DNA of 33,801 nucleotides. It comes from GWB1-38-13 sp964608405. GTDB taxonomy: Bacteria; Patescibacteriota; Microgenomatia; UBA8517. Below, piece by piece: positions 22,938-31,602 of the stretch. The notes under the pieces are model-generated. The model ran no database searches. It worked only from the letters and a program-made list of their open reading frames with translations, and was not told where the DNA came from. The translations under genes were made by a program, and so were the position numbers. Within the stretch, counting starts at the first letter, position 1. Each line of letters starts with the position of its first letter. The stretch spans positions 1 through 33,801 of the forward strand of contig CAZSNC010000005.1 in NCBI GenBank assembly GCA_964608405.1. The letters run 5' to 3'.

Positions 22938-23707
22938 AAGATCTTTTTTTATCGGTAATAATTCCTTGCTACAACGAGGAAGAGAATCTTAAAAAGGGAG
23001 TATTGGAGAGTGTGAATGTATTTTTAAAAGAAAGGAAGTTTTCGTGGGAGGTAATTATTTCAGATGACGGAAGTACGGATAAAAGTAAGGAAATAATCAA
23101 AAAAGACATTCAAAACTATTCGAATTTTAAGTTACTGGAAAATCCTCATGGTGGGAAACCATCGGCATTGTGGTATGGCATTCAAAAAGCCAGCGGACGT
23201 TATATTCTTTTTACAGACATGGATCAGTCAACTCCCATTAAAGAACTTTTAAAGTTAATTCCATTCACGAAAGATAAATCTGTCGGCGCAGTAATAGGAT
23301 CAAGAGGACTTGCCAGAAAGAATTTTCCTTTTTACCGTAGGCTGGGGGCAGTTGTATTCACGACTTTCAGAAAAATATTAATTCTTCCGGAAATCAACGA
23401 CACACAATGCGGATTCAAACTTTTCAGACATGATATTCTTTTAAAAACTTTTCCTCTTCTGGAATTTTTTAAGTCAAAACAAAAAGCCAAAGGGTGGAAA
23501 GTCACTTCCTTTGATGTAGAACTTTTGCACCTGGTAAGCAAAATGTCCTATGAAATTGAGGAAATTCCGGTATTGTGGGCGGATACGGATAAAAGTGTGA
23601 GCAAAGGTAGAGGTTTAAATAGGTATCTGAAAGAGTCCAAGGAGATGCTTTTCCAGATTTTGCGGGTTAAATTAAACGACATAAAAGGTTTGTACGATTT
23701 TTCCTAA
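22934..23707 (+). CDS. GT2 family glycosyltransferase, polyprenyl-phosphate sugar synthase type
   Basis: This 257-residue GT-A enzyme lacks membrane helices. IIPCYNEEENLKKG (9-22), IISDDGSTDKS (41-51), FTDMDQSTP with Asp95-x-Asp97, and NDTQCGFKLFR are the DPM1/Alg5-like blocks. An insert around 178-190 (FFKSKQKAKGWKV) is longer than in the other GT2 proteins here. It overlaps the gene before it and lies 1 bp before the GT-C gene after it, which places it in the middle of a translationally coupled set. Confidence 0.87.
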   Translation: MKDLFLSVIIPCYNEEENLKKGVLESVNVFLKERKFSWEVIISDDGSTDKSKEIIKKDIQNYSNFKLLENPHGGKPSALWYGIQKASGRYILFTDMDQSTPIKELLKLIPFTKDKSVGAVIGSRGLARKNFPFYRRLGAVVFTTFRKILILPEINDTQCGFKLFRHDILLKTFPLLEFFKSKQKAKGWKVTSFDVELLHLVSKMSYEIEEIPVLWADTDKSVSKGRGLNRYLKESKEMLFQILRVKLNDIKGLYDFS

Positions 23708-23708
23708 A

Positions 23709-25331
23709 ATGTATACATCAAAAAAGACAAATGTTAAGACACTGGAAATGAAAGGAGACTTTGTTAAAGAAAATATCCTCAAACGTTTTTGGAAGAATTG
23801 GTCGGTAACTATTTTTGTCCTGTTTTTTGTACTACTGCTTTCTTTTGTACTGCGCTATTTGAAAATATTTGTCGGGCAACAACCTGTTTTTGCCGATGAG
23901 GCGATATATGTTCGCTGGGCACAGGTAATGAAAGCGGAACCGACACTCAGGTTTTTGCCGCTTTCTGATGGGAAGCAACCGCTATATATGTGGATACTCA
24001 TGTTTTTATTGCAAAAGGGAGTTGACCCGTTAATTATAGGCAGACTATTGTCGGCATTTTTCGGAGTAGTGACAAGTTTCGGGGTTTTTGTCCTTTCCTA
24101 TATCCTTTTCAGATCAAAGAGAGTGGGTATTGTTGCCGCAATTCTCTACGCTGTTAGCCCGTTTGCTGTGTTTTTTGAAAGCATGGCACTTGTTGATTCG
24201 ACTTTGGCAATGATGGGTGTGTGGTTTTTTATTTTTTTATATTTAGCATTTAAAACGAGTAGGCTTGATTTGTCCATGATTTCGGGGTTTTTCTTAGGGG
24301 GAGCGCTTCTGACTAAATCTCCGGCATTGTATTTTACCCTTTTGACACCGGTTGTTGCAGGAGTTATGAGCTTTGGCAAAAAATGGAAAACAACTCTACT
24401 GGAATTTGCTAAAAAGGTGTTATTAATCATTCCTGTTTATACGATTGGCTACGGAATGTATAACATTTTAAGACTGGGTCCAAACTTTCATTTAATCGGT
24501 GCTCGAAATACTGATTATGTCTTTCCCATTTCTCATCTCTGGCAGAACCCGAAAGACCCGTTTATTTTCCACATCAAAGAGATTGGACAGTGGTTGTGGA
24601 TGTTGGGTCCCGGGGTTTTGTTGTTTCTTCTGGTTCTGGGAATAATTGTCGGATTTAAAAAGTACAGAAAAGAAACGTTTATATTATCCCTTTGGATACT
24701 TATGCCGATATTTGCCAATGCGATGTACGCGAAAGTGTTTACTGCACGTTATATCCTTTATGCAATGCCTTTTATTTATATAATTTCTGCTCTCTTTATT
24801 CTTTTTAAATCAAAATGGCATAAGTTAATTTATCTCTTGTTGACTCTTTATATTGCTAATTCGCTCTTGGTTAATTATTTGCTGATCTGGAAAATTGAGG
24901 AAGCTCCACTTCCCAAAAGTGAGAGGACTGGATATCTGGAAGAATGGACTGCCGGGTATGGAATAAAAGATGTTGCGGAATTTCTTAAGGTGGAGTCCAG
25001 TAAGAATGCTGGTAAGCAGATAGTAGTTGGAACGGAGGGGTATTTTGGGACTCTTCCGGATGGGCTTCAGATGTATTTGAATGAATATCCGAAAGTTACG
25101 GTCATTGGAGTTGGACTTGATATTAAGGAGTTGCCGAAATCTCTGAAAGAGTCGAAAGCTGCCGGGAATAAAACATATCTTGTCGTAAATTCATCGCGAT
25201 TGGTAGCGAACCCGAAGGATATAAACTTAGAACTTATAAATTCGTTCTCTAAACCATTGAGAACAATAGGTACTCATGATTATGTAAAGTACGGTCCGCA
25301 AGAAAAGCTGTATTTTTTTGAAATCCTATAA
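23709..25331 (+). CDS. GT39/PMT-like GT-C membrane glycosyltransferase
   Basis: This 540-residue polytopic protein has about 11 membrane segments. The first extracytoplasmic loop contains PVFADEAIYVRWAQ with the acidic pair Asp63-Glu64, followed by DGKQPLYMWI, the layout of PMT_2 enzymes. FLGGALLTKSPALYF is another family block. The soluble C-terminal region begins at about 410. The start may be the ATG at 23709 or an in-frame ATG 13 codons later (M-K-G-D-F-V-K); the first is kept because it is coupled to the GT2 stop. It likely uses the lipid-linked sugar made by the GT2 next to it. Confidence 0.87.
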   Translation: MYTSKKTNVKTLEMKGDFVKENILKRFWKNWSVTIFVLFFVLLLSFVLRYLKIFVGQQPVFADEAIYVRWAQVMKAEPTLRFLPLSDGKQPLYMWILMFLLQKGVDPLIIGRLLSAFFGVVTSFGVFVLSYILFRSKRVGIVAAILYAVSPFAVFFESMALVDSTLAMMGVWFFIFLYLAFKTSRLDLSMISGFFLGGALLTKSPALYFTLLTPVVAGVMSFGKKWKTTLLEFAKKVLLIIPVYTIGYGMYNILRLGPNFHLIGARNTDYVFPISHLWQNPKDPFIFHIKEIGQWLWMLGPGVLLFLLVLGIIVGFKKYRKETFILSLWILMPIFANAMYAKVFTARYILYAMPFIYIISALFILFKSKWHKLIYLLLTLYIANSLLVNYLLIWKIEEAPLPKSERTGYLEEWTAGYGIKDVAEFLKVESSKNAGKQIVVGTEGYFGTLPDGLQMYLNEYPKVTVIGVGLDIKELPKSLKESKAAGNKTYLVVNSSRLVANPKDINLELINSFSKPLRTIGTHDYVKYGPQEKLYFFEIL

Positions 25332-25333
25332 AA

Positions 25334-25780
25334 TTAACCTACACTGCTAATTATATATTTATTGTCGATTATGGAGATATTATCACCGGTTTTTTTACCT
25401 AGTAAATATTTACCTATGGGTGCTTGGATCGAAACGAGCTTAACATTATCGTATTCCTTTCCTCCGTATCCTTCCGGTACTAAGATGATTGATAATCTTG
25501 AATTACTTCCAACCAGCTGAACTAGGCTCCAAAGACTAATCTTTTTTTGTTCTTCCGGAAAAGTTTGTGGAAGGGACTCAATCAGTTTCTTGAGATTTGT
25601 AAGTTGAATATTTAAATTCGATGCCAACTTTTCGCTTTGGTTTCTTGTCGTATCAGAGTGTGATTCCATTGCGCTAGGCGCAGAATCGCGTGCAGCTGTG
25701 GCTGTATTTAAAGCGTTTTGGATGACTTTATACTCTTCTTCTAGTGACCTTTTTAGAATGGTAAGTTTGTTGATTTTCAT
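25334..25780 (-). CDS. GreA/GreB C-terminal-domain protein
   Basis: This 148-residue protein is the only minus-strand gene in the last 17 kb. The N-terminal half (about 4-70) is helical and likely coiled coil. The C-terminal half matches the Gre FKBP-like domain (VKLVSIQAPIGKYLLGKKTG, then the usual closing strand YIISSV). It may bind the RNA polymerase secondary channel like Gre or Rnk proteins, but the acidic tip of a true GreA is not obvious, so transcript cleavage is uncertain. Start: ATG at 25780 (M-K-I-N-K-L), 8 nt after an exact TATAAT; a TTG three codons upstream is less likely. Its stop lies 2 bp from the stop of the gene at 23709. Confidence 0.75.
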   Translation of the reverse strand: MKINKLTILKRSLEEEYKVIQNALNTATAARDSAPSAMESHSDTTRNQSEKLASNLNIQLTNLKKLIESLPQTFPEEQKKISLWSLVQLVGSNSRLSIILVPEGYGGKEYDNVKLVSIQAPIGKYLLGKKTGDNISIIDNKYIISSVG

Positions 25781-25851
25781 GAGTGACAATTATAACTAAT
25801 ATCTAACCAAAAGACATCAAATACGTTAAAATATATGCTAACATCAAAAAT
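25781..25851. promoter_or_regulatory. Divergent promoter region, Gre-domain gene and GT2 gene
   Basis: On the minus strand an exact TATAAT (25789-25794) ends 8 nt before the Gre-domain ATG. On the plus strand TATGCT (25834-25839) ends 12 nt before the GT2 ATG, with AAGACA at 25811-25816 as a weak -35 at about 17 bp. TAAAAT at 25827-25832 is an alternative -10 element. Confidence 0.45.
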
Positions 25852-26562
25852 ATGCACTTATCAATAATTATCCCTGCGTATAACGAGGGAAAGGTCTTGA
25901 AGAAAAATTTATTGAAGGTATTGAACTATCTAAACGGCAATAAATATAAGTGGGAGATTGTAGTTGTTGATGATGGAAGCCGTGACAATACATTTGATAT
26001 TGCAAAGTCGTTGAAGAATAAGGGTGTGAAAACATGTCGGCTTGGTTTAAATCAGGGGAAAGGGGGAGCTTTAAAAGAAGGCTTTGAAAAAGCCAGCGGT
26101 GATTATTTAATATTTATGGACGCCGACCTTTCTGTACCTTTGAAAAACATAGACGTCTTTTTGAGTGAGCTTAATGACTATGATGTTGTGATTGGGTCGC
26201 GTAGGGTAGAAGGGTCTGATATTGTTGTACACCAACCTCTTATTCGGGAAAGTATGGGAAAAGTTTATACGCAAATTACAAAAATTGTAACAGCAACCAA
26301 TTTGGCTGATTATACCTGTGGCTTTAAAGGTTTTAAAAAAGATGTCGGGAAAAGAATCTTTAAATCCTCGCGTGTAACAAGATGGTCATATGATGCCGAA
26401 ATAATGTTTCTTGCAAACAAGTACGGATATAAAATTAAACAAGTTCCGGTTGAGTGGTTTAACCGAGTCGATAGTAGGGTCAGGTTGGGGAGTGCTGCCA
26501 TTACATCTTTTACCGATCTCATCAAGATCAGGGTGTACGATTTGCTGGGGAAGTATGTTTAA
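25852..26562 (+). CDS. GT2 family glycosyltransferase, DPM1/Alg5-like
   Basis: This 236-residue GT-A enzyme lacks membrane helices. IIIPAYNEGKVLKKN, VVVDDGSRDNT (37-47), FMDADLSVP with Asp90-x-Asp92 and DYTCGFKGFK mark it as a polyprenyl-phosphate sugar synthase of the dolichyl-phosphate glucose/mannose type. The C-terminal part (ASSRVTRWSYDAE-like segment, then VPVEWFNR) follows the same family. It begins a co-directional run reaching the window end, and its stop overlaps the next gene's start (ATGTTTAA at 26555-26562). Confidence 0.9.
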   Translation: MHLSIIIPAYNEGKVLKKNLLKVLNYLNGNKYKWEIVVVDDGSRDNTFDIAKSLKNKGVKTCRLGLNQGKGGALKEGFEKASGDYLIFMDADLSVPLKNIDVFLSELNDYDVVIGSRRVEGSDIVVHQPLIRESMGKVYTQITKIVTATNLADYTCGFKGFKKDVGKRIFKSSRVTRWSYDAEIMFLANKYGYKIKQVPVEWFNRVDSRVRLGSAAITSFTDLIKIRVYDLLGKYV

Positions 26563-28231
26563 AAAACCTTTTGCATATTGGGCGTTGTCGTTTCTTCTTC
26601 TGTATGTTGTTTTTTTGACAGTAAAACCCCTTTTTAATACTGGGTATTATCCGATGCATGATGATATCCAGCCAATCAGACTTTTGGAAATGGATAAATG
26701 TGTACGGGATTTTCAGTTTCCCTGCAGATGGGTTCCGGATATGGGTTACGGATTTGGATATCCTCAATTTAACTACTATGCCCCGCTACCCTATTACATT
26801 ATTGAAATATTTCATTTACTGGGGTTTGGAATACTCGCGAGCATTAAAATTTATCTGGTTTTTATTACCTTTTTGAGTGTATTCGCATTTTATAAATTGG
26901 CATCTAAATTCTGGCGGAGTGAATTTGCAGGGTTGATATCAGCCTTCTTTTATTCACTTCTTCCTTATAGGGCAGTTAATTTATATGTCAGGGGAGCGGT
27001 TGGGGAGTATACAGCTCAGGCTTTAATTCCCTTAATACTCTTGTTTTCTCTAACTCTGCTTCGTGAGAAGGGTAAGCGCAATATTTTGTATTTGTCTATA
27101 AGTTTGGCGTTTTTGTGGATGTCGCACTCAATAAGTGCGCTAGTATTTACTCCATTTTTAATTGGATGGATGGTATATCTGTATTTTAGCGAAAGACCCC
27201 ATAAGACATTTAAGTTGAGTATCTCTTTGAAAAAAGTGGCACTCTCCGTTTTGGGTGCGCTAACTATTTCTGCTTTCTTTATACTACCGGCATTTTTTGA
27301 GAGAGGACTGATTCATGGAGAGACATTGACGGTGAATTATTTTGATTTTAGAGGGCATTTTTTAAGTATCTACCAGATTTTATTTGCTAACGCTTGGGGT
27401 TATGGTTCATCTATGCCAGGACCCAATGACCAAATTATGCTCGGCATCGGAGTCCTTTTTTGGTTTATTCCTTTGGTCGCTTTGGTTGTCAGTATTTTTA
27501 CCAGGAAGAACAGGGTAAATTTGCTTTTTCTTAACACTCTTGCTTGGGGGTCATTATTTTTAATGCATTCCAAATCCGCTGTAGTTTGGGAGAGTTTGCC
27601 TTTAATGAATCTGGTCCAATTTCCCTGGAGGTTCAATGCGTTTGCAGGAATATTTTTTACTCTTGGTGCTGGTTATTTCGGTCTACTTGAAATTAAAAGA
27701 GGTGCAAAGGTTACAATTTTGACTGCATTTCTTATTTTACTACTGCTTTTCCATGCGAGATTTTTCCGTCCCAATATGTGGTTAACAATTTCCGATATGG
27801 ACAAACTAACGGGAAAGAACTGGGAGCTTGCAACCACCATTAGCATTAACGACTATCTGCCTGTGACGACAAGTCTTTCACCATCCGAAAAGGCTGAAGC
27901 CACTCCGGTTGTTTTGAATGGAAAGATGAATTTAATAAACATTGAAAAAGGGTCAAATTGGCAAAAATGGCTTGTCGAAGTTTCGGACAGGGTTTTGGTT
28001 CAAGCTCAAATATTTTATTTTCCCGACTGGAAGGTATATGTGGATGGAAAAGAAACAATGATAGATTATAAAAATAATAACGGTATCATAACTTTTAATA
28101 TTGAAAAGGGAACGCATACTGTAATATTAAAATTAGTAGACACCTCCATTAGGGTAATTGGAAATATAATAACCATTTTGGGGATTCCGGCTTTTTTGTT
28201 TTTATACAAGCGTTTTAAATATGAAAAGTAG
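26555..28231 (+). CDS. PTPS-related/YfhO-like polytopic membrane protein, copy A
   Basis: This 558-residue protein has about 11-12 membrane helices and a C-terminal beta-rich extracytoplasmic domain (about 470-535, FYFPDWKVYVDGKE) before a last helix. The first loop reads YPMHDDIQPIR (His35-Asp36-Asp37), then MDKC...PCRW with Cys49 and Cys57, and GFGYPQFNYYAPLPYY. A second signature is LYVRGAVGE. Pfam calls the family 6-pyruvoyl-tetrahydropterin synthase-related, a name without biochemical basis here; the layout suggests a GT-C transferase. Start: ATG at 26555 preceded by GGGGAAG, 48 codons inside a longer frame that only overlaps the GT2 gene. Confidence 0.82.
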   Translation: MFKKPFAYWALSFLLLYVVFLTVKPLFNTGYYPMHDDIQPIRLLEMDKCVRDFQFPCRWVPDMGYGFGYPQFNYYAPLPYYIIEIFHLLGFGILASIKIYLVFITFLSVFAFYKLASKFWRSEFAGLISAFFYSLLPYRAVNLYVRGAVGEYTAQALIPLILLFSLTLLREKGKRNILYLSISLAFLWMSHSISALVFTPFLIGWMVYLYFSERPHKTFKLSISLKKVALSVLGALTISAFFILPAFFERGLIHGETLTVNYFDFRGHFLSIYQILFANAWGYGSSMPGPNDQIMLGIGVLFWFIPLVALVVSIFTRKNRVNLLFLNTLAWGSLFLMHSKSAVVWESLPLMNLVQFPWRFNAFAGIFFTLGAGYFGLLEIKRGAKVTILTAFLILLLLFHARFFRPNMWLTISDMDKLTGKNWELATTISINDYLPVTTSLSPSEKAEATPVVLNGKMNLINIEKGSNWQKWLVEVSDRVLVQAQIFYFPDWKVYVDGKETMIDYKNNNGIITFNIEKGTHTVILKLVDTSIRVIGNIITILGIPAFLFLYKRFKYEK

Positions 28232-29903
28232 TCTGAAAATATTACTATTTATAATCCTATTGATACCCGCCTTCTGGTGGCTGTTGGGGTCGGGTTACTT
28301 CAACATGCACGACGATCTACAAGTGATGAGGTTGTTTGAAATGGATAAATGTTTATTTGACGGACAAATACCCTGTCGCTGGTCACCGGATTTGGTTTGG
28401 GGATATGGACAGCCAATGTTTAATTACTACAGTGCCTTTCCGTATTACTTAGGGGCTATTCTGCGGATTATCTTTCCGTTGACTTATTTGGGGACGGTAA
28501 AAATGCTTTTCTTGCTATCGTTTGTAATTGCCGGGGTTGGAATGTACAAACTTGCGAGAGAATTTTGGGGGACGCTGGGAGGGATTTTTTCAGCAGTGCT
28601 TTATACATATGCACCGTATCACGCTTTGGATATTTATGTTAGGGGAGCTCTTTCCGAGACTTTTGCTTTATCACTTCTGCCTTGGATGTTTTATTTTTCG
28701 TACAAACTGATTAAGAAATATTCACTTTTGAATTTTGTGGGTGTGGCTTTGTCAATTGCTTTTGTTTTAATGACTCACAATATTTCAACAATGATTTATG
28801 CTCCGATTACAGTGCTTTGGTGTGCGTTTTGGTTGATTGTGGAGAAAAAACTAAAGTCCATTCCGAGGTTGATCTTTGCGGGAATGCTGGGGGTCGGACT
28901 GGCTTCATTTTTTATAATACCGGCAGTATTCGAACAAAATATTATTCAGACACAATTTCTTACTTCTAACTATTCTGACTACAGGGGACATTTTGTTACT
29001 TTAAGACAATTGTTTGTAAACAGAAATTGGGGAGATGGACCCTCCATATATGGAGACAATGAGGATATTTCTTTTCAGATTGGCTGGCCGCACTGGTGGC
29101 TTGGAATTATAGCGGGTTTGAGTGCATGCTATTTGGTATACAAGAAGAAGATTGAGTTAAAAATATTTTTTCTGATTGCGGGACTGTCTTTCGGAACATT
29201 ATTTTTTGCTTTTATGACGCATCATAGGTCGTTCTTTTTGTGGGAGATCATCCCTAAGGTTGATTTTGTCCAGTTTCCATGGAGGTTTTTAGGGCTCGTT
29301 ATGTTTTTTCTTGCTTTTCTTGGCGGAAGTATAAGTTTAAGCAAAAACATTTTATCTAAGCTTTTTATACCGCTATTGATTATTCTTACGATTGTTCTTA
29401 ATTTCAGTTACTTTATACCAGTACATTATTCAAGAAAAGTTACGGACCAAGGAAAATTAACGGGTCTGGCGTTTGAACTTCAACAAAGAGCTGCGATAAT
29501 AGATTACTTGCCGAAAACTGCAAAAAGTGCTCCGGAATCAAAAGCGTTCGAGAGGCCAAAAAGCATTGAAGGCGATCTTACTGTCGGACAGTTTAGTAAG
29601 ACATCGGACAGTTTTTCGTTTGATGTGGATGTTTATACACCATCTTCTGTAGAGGTTCCAGTAATGTATTTTCCGGGTTGGACGGTGTATGTAGATGGAA
29701 AAATTGTTGATCCGCAGACGCATGGTAACAACGGATTGATAAAAGTAACTTTTGATCCGGGACAGCACCAGGTGTATGGAAAGTTTGCCAATACGCCAAT
29801 TAGAAAAGCGGCCAACTTGATAAGTCTGCTTTCTATTGGAATGTTACTAGTGGTTATCGCTTTTGGAGGTAAATATGAAAAAGACGGTTCAAAATCTGTT
29901 TAA
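28221..29903 (+). CDS. PTPS-related/YfhO-like polytopic membrane protein, copy B
   Basis: This 560-residue paralogue of the preceding gene keeps every loop feature: FNMHDDLQVMR (His30-Asp31-Asp32), MDKC and PCRW with Cys44 and Cys52, GYGQPMFNYY, and IYVRGALSE. The C-terminal domain again contains YFPGWTVYVDGK. It overlaps copy A by 11 bp and copy C by 29 bp, so the three are almost certainly co-transcribed. No Shine-Dalgarno sequence is seen before its ATG. Confidence 0.82.
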   Translation: MKSSLKILLFIILLIPAFWWLLGSGYFNMHDDLQVMRLFEMDKCLFDGQIPCRWSPDLVWGYGQPMFNYYSAFPYYLGAILRIIFPLTYLGTVKMLFLLSFVIAGVGMYKLAREFWGTLGGIFSAVLYTYAPYHALDIYVRGALSETFALSLLPWMFYFSYKLIKKYSLLNFVGVALSIAFVLMTHNISTMIYAPITVLWCAFWLIVEKKLKSIPRLIFAGMLGVGLASFFIIPAVFEQNIIQTQFLTSNYSDYRGHFVTLRQLFVNRNWGDGPSIYGDNEDISFQIGWPHWWLGIIAGLSACYLVYKKKIELKIFFLIAGLSFGTLFFAFMTHHRSFFLWEIIPKVDFVQFPWRFLGLVMFFLAFLGGSISLSKNILSKLFIPLLIILTIVLNFSYFIPVHYSRKVTDQGKLTGLAFELQQRAAIIDYLPKTAKSAPESKAFERPKSIEGDLTVGQFSKTSDSFSFDVDVYTPSSVEVPVMYFPGWTVYVDGKIVDPQTHGNNGLIKVTFDPGQHQVYGKFANTPIRKAANLISLLSIGMLLVVIAFGGKYEKDGSKSV

Positions 29904-31602
29904 AAAAGAATGGTTTATCATATGTTTACTTATAGTTGCAGTAATGGGATGTATTTATCAGCTACTTCGCAGTGGTTTTTACGAGCCGCAGGATTTACAC
30001 CATCTGGCTGATATTTACGAAATGACTCGGGCATTATCGTCCGGACAGCTTCCTCCAAGATGGGGACCTGATTTTTTGTACGGTTATGGATATCCGCTTT
30101 TCAATTTTTATTATGTGGGACCTTTCTATCTCGGAAGCCTTTTTTACTTATTAAGCGGCAGTTTAAGGTTTTCCTATGAAGCCGTGTTTGAATTTGGAGT
30201 GATTTTGGGTGCAATAGGTTTTTATCTCTTTTTAAGAAATCATTTTTCGAAAATTGCTTCTTTTTGCGGTGCAATACTTTTTTCTTATACCCCGTATCGG
30301 GCAGTCCAGATATATGTAAGAGGTGCTATGGGTGAGTTCTTAACAGTCTCGTTGATGCCGATATTTTTGTATTTTAATGACAGATTAATAAAAGATAGAA
30401 AAAAGAAGTGGTTTATTTTTTCTGCCCTGATTGCCTCGTTTATCATCTTGTCGCACAACTATTTTTGGGTTTTGATATTCGGTTTTTGCGGGGTCTATTA
30501 TCTCTTTGTATCTTTTATTAGTAAAAGATATCAAATTATTAAGAATTTTCTCTTGGAGATATTTTTGGCAATCGGGATTACGACCTACTGGTGGTTACCG
30601 GCTTTTACGGAACAAAAACAACTTTGGGTACAGACACCATTTCCTCTAATTGACCATTTTCCTTTTATTAAGCAGCTTTTAATTCCCTACTGGGGATATG
30701 GAGCATCCCTATGGGGTCCGATGGATGGGATGTCGTTTCAACTGGGAATTGTGAATATCTTTGCGGTGCTTTTATCACTCGTGGTATTTATGTTGGTTAA
30801 AAACAGAAGAAAAAAAGAAATATTTTTATGGTCTATCATCTCATTCTCTTTGTGTCTGTTTTTTATGAACGTCAGAAGCTTTTTCATATGGAGGTTGGTT
30901 CCGTTTTATAATTTGTTTCAATTTCCATGGAGACTGCTTGCCTTTGCAGGATTTTTCTCGTCTGTCTTGGTGGCTTGGGCTATAGAAAATATACAAAGTG
31001 ATAGAAAATTATTGGCGAAAATTATTGCTTCAGTAATTGTTTTGTCTTCGCTTGTTTTAACTATAAATTACTTCAGACCCAGTAAGATATTTTATAAAAC
31101 CGACGCAGATTATCTGAGAAGGATGTTTGCTGATCAAGTGACATCGGGCGAGGGTGTCTCAAAAGATTACAAAAACTACAGCGAAGATTACCTACTTCTT
31201 CCTAAGTGGGTTTTACAAAAGCCATCCAGTCTTCCTGAAAATAAATTTGGGAGTTTGGATAACGACGCGATTTTTATTAAGTCGACTGTCCAGAAATCGG
31301 CGGTTTCGTGGGTAGCAGATGTGGATGTTAAAAACCAAGGCGTTCTCAACTTTTATTCTTTATATTTTCCCGGGTGGAATGCCCAAGTTGATGGAAAAAA
31401 GGTTGATATCACCTATGGGGATATGGGTCAGATAGTAATTAATCTGAACCCGGGAGATTCTAAAGTGGAAATGTCTTGGGGTGAAACTCCGTTGAGAAAA
31501 GTCGTAGATGCGACATCTGTATTTTTTGTTTTGCTGTTAATAGGCCTGTTTTTTTGGAAGCGCGATGTCAATGAAAAATCTGCTAAAAAAGTTAAAGAAT
31601 AA
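29875..31602 (+). CDS. PTPS-related/YfhO-like polytopic membrane protein, copy C
   Basis: This 575-residue third tandem paralogue shares GYGYPLFNFYYVGPFYLG, IYVRGAMGE and a C-terminal LYFPGWNAQVDGKK domain. It differs in the first loop: FYEPQDLHHLAD replaces the M-H-D-D motif, keeping only Asp40, and both loop cysteines are gone (MTRA and PPRW). The ATG at 29875 is chosen because GGAGG (29865-29869) lies 5 nt upstream, one of the best ribosome binding sites in the window; an in-frame TTG at 29863 is less likely. Confidence 0.8.
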   Translation: MKKTVQNLFKKEWFIICLLIVAVMGCIYQLLRSGFYEPQDLHHLADIYEMTRALSSGQLPPRWGPDFLYGYGYPLFNFYYVGPFYLGSLFYLLSGSLRFSYEAVFEFGVILGAIGFYLFLRNHFSKIASFCGAILFSYTPYRAVQIYVRGAMGEFLTVSLMPIFLYFNDRLIKDRKKKWFIFSALIASFIILSHNYFWVLIFGFCGVYYLFVSFISKRYQIIKNFLLEIFLAIGITTYWWLPAFTEQKQLWVQTPFPLIDHFPFIKQLLIPYWGYGASLWGPMDGMSFQLGIVNIFAVLLSLVVFMLVKNRRKKEIFLWSIISFSLCLFFMNVRSFFIWRLVPFYNLFQFPWRLLAFAGFFSSVLVAWAIENIQSDRKLLAKIIASVIVLSSLVLTINYFRPSKIFYKTDADYLRRMFADQVTSGEGVSKDYKNYSEDYLLLPKWVLQKPSSLPENKFGSLDNDAIFIKSTVQKSAVSWVADVDVKNQGVLNFYSLYFPGWNAQVDGKKVDITYGDMGQIVINLNPGDSKVEMSWGETPLRKVVDATSVFFVLLLIGLFFWKRDVNEKSAKKVKE

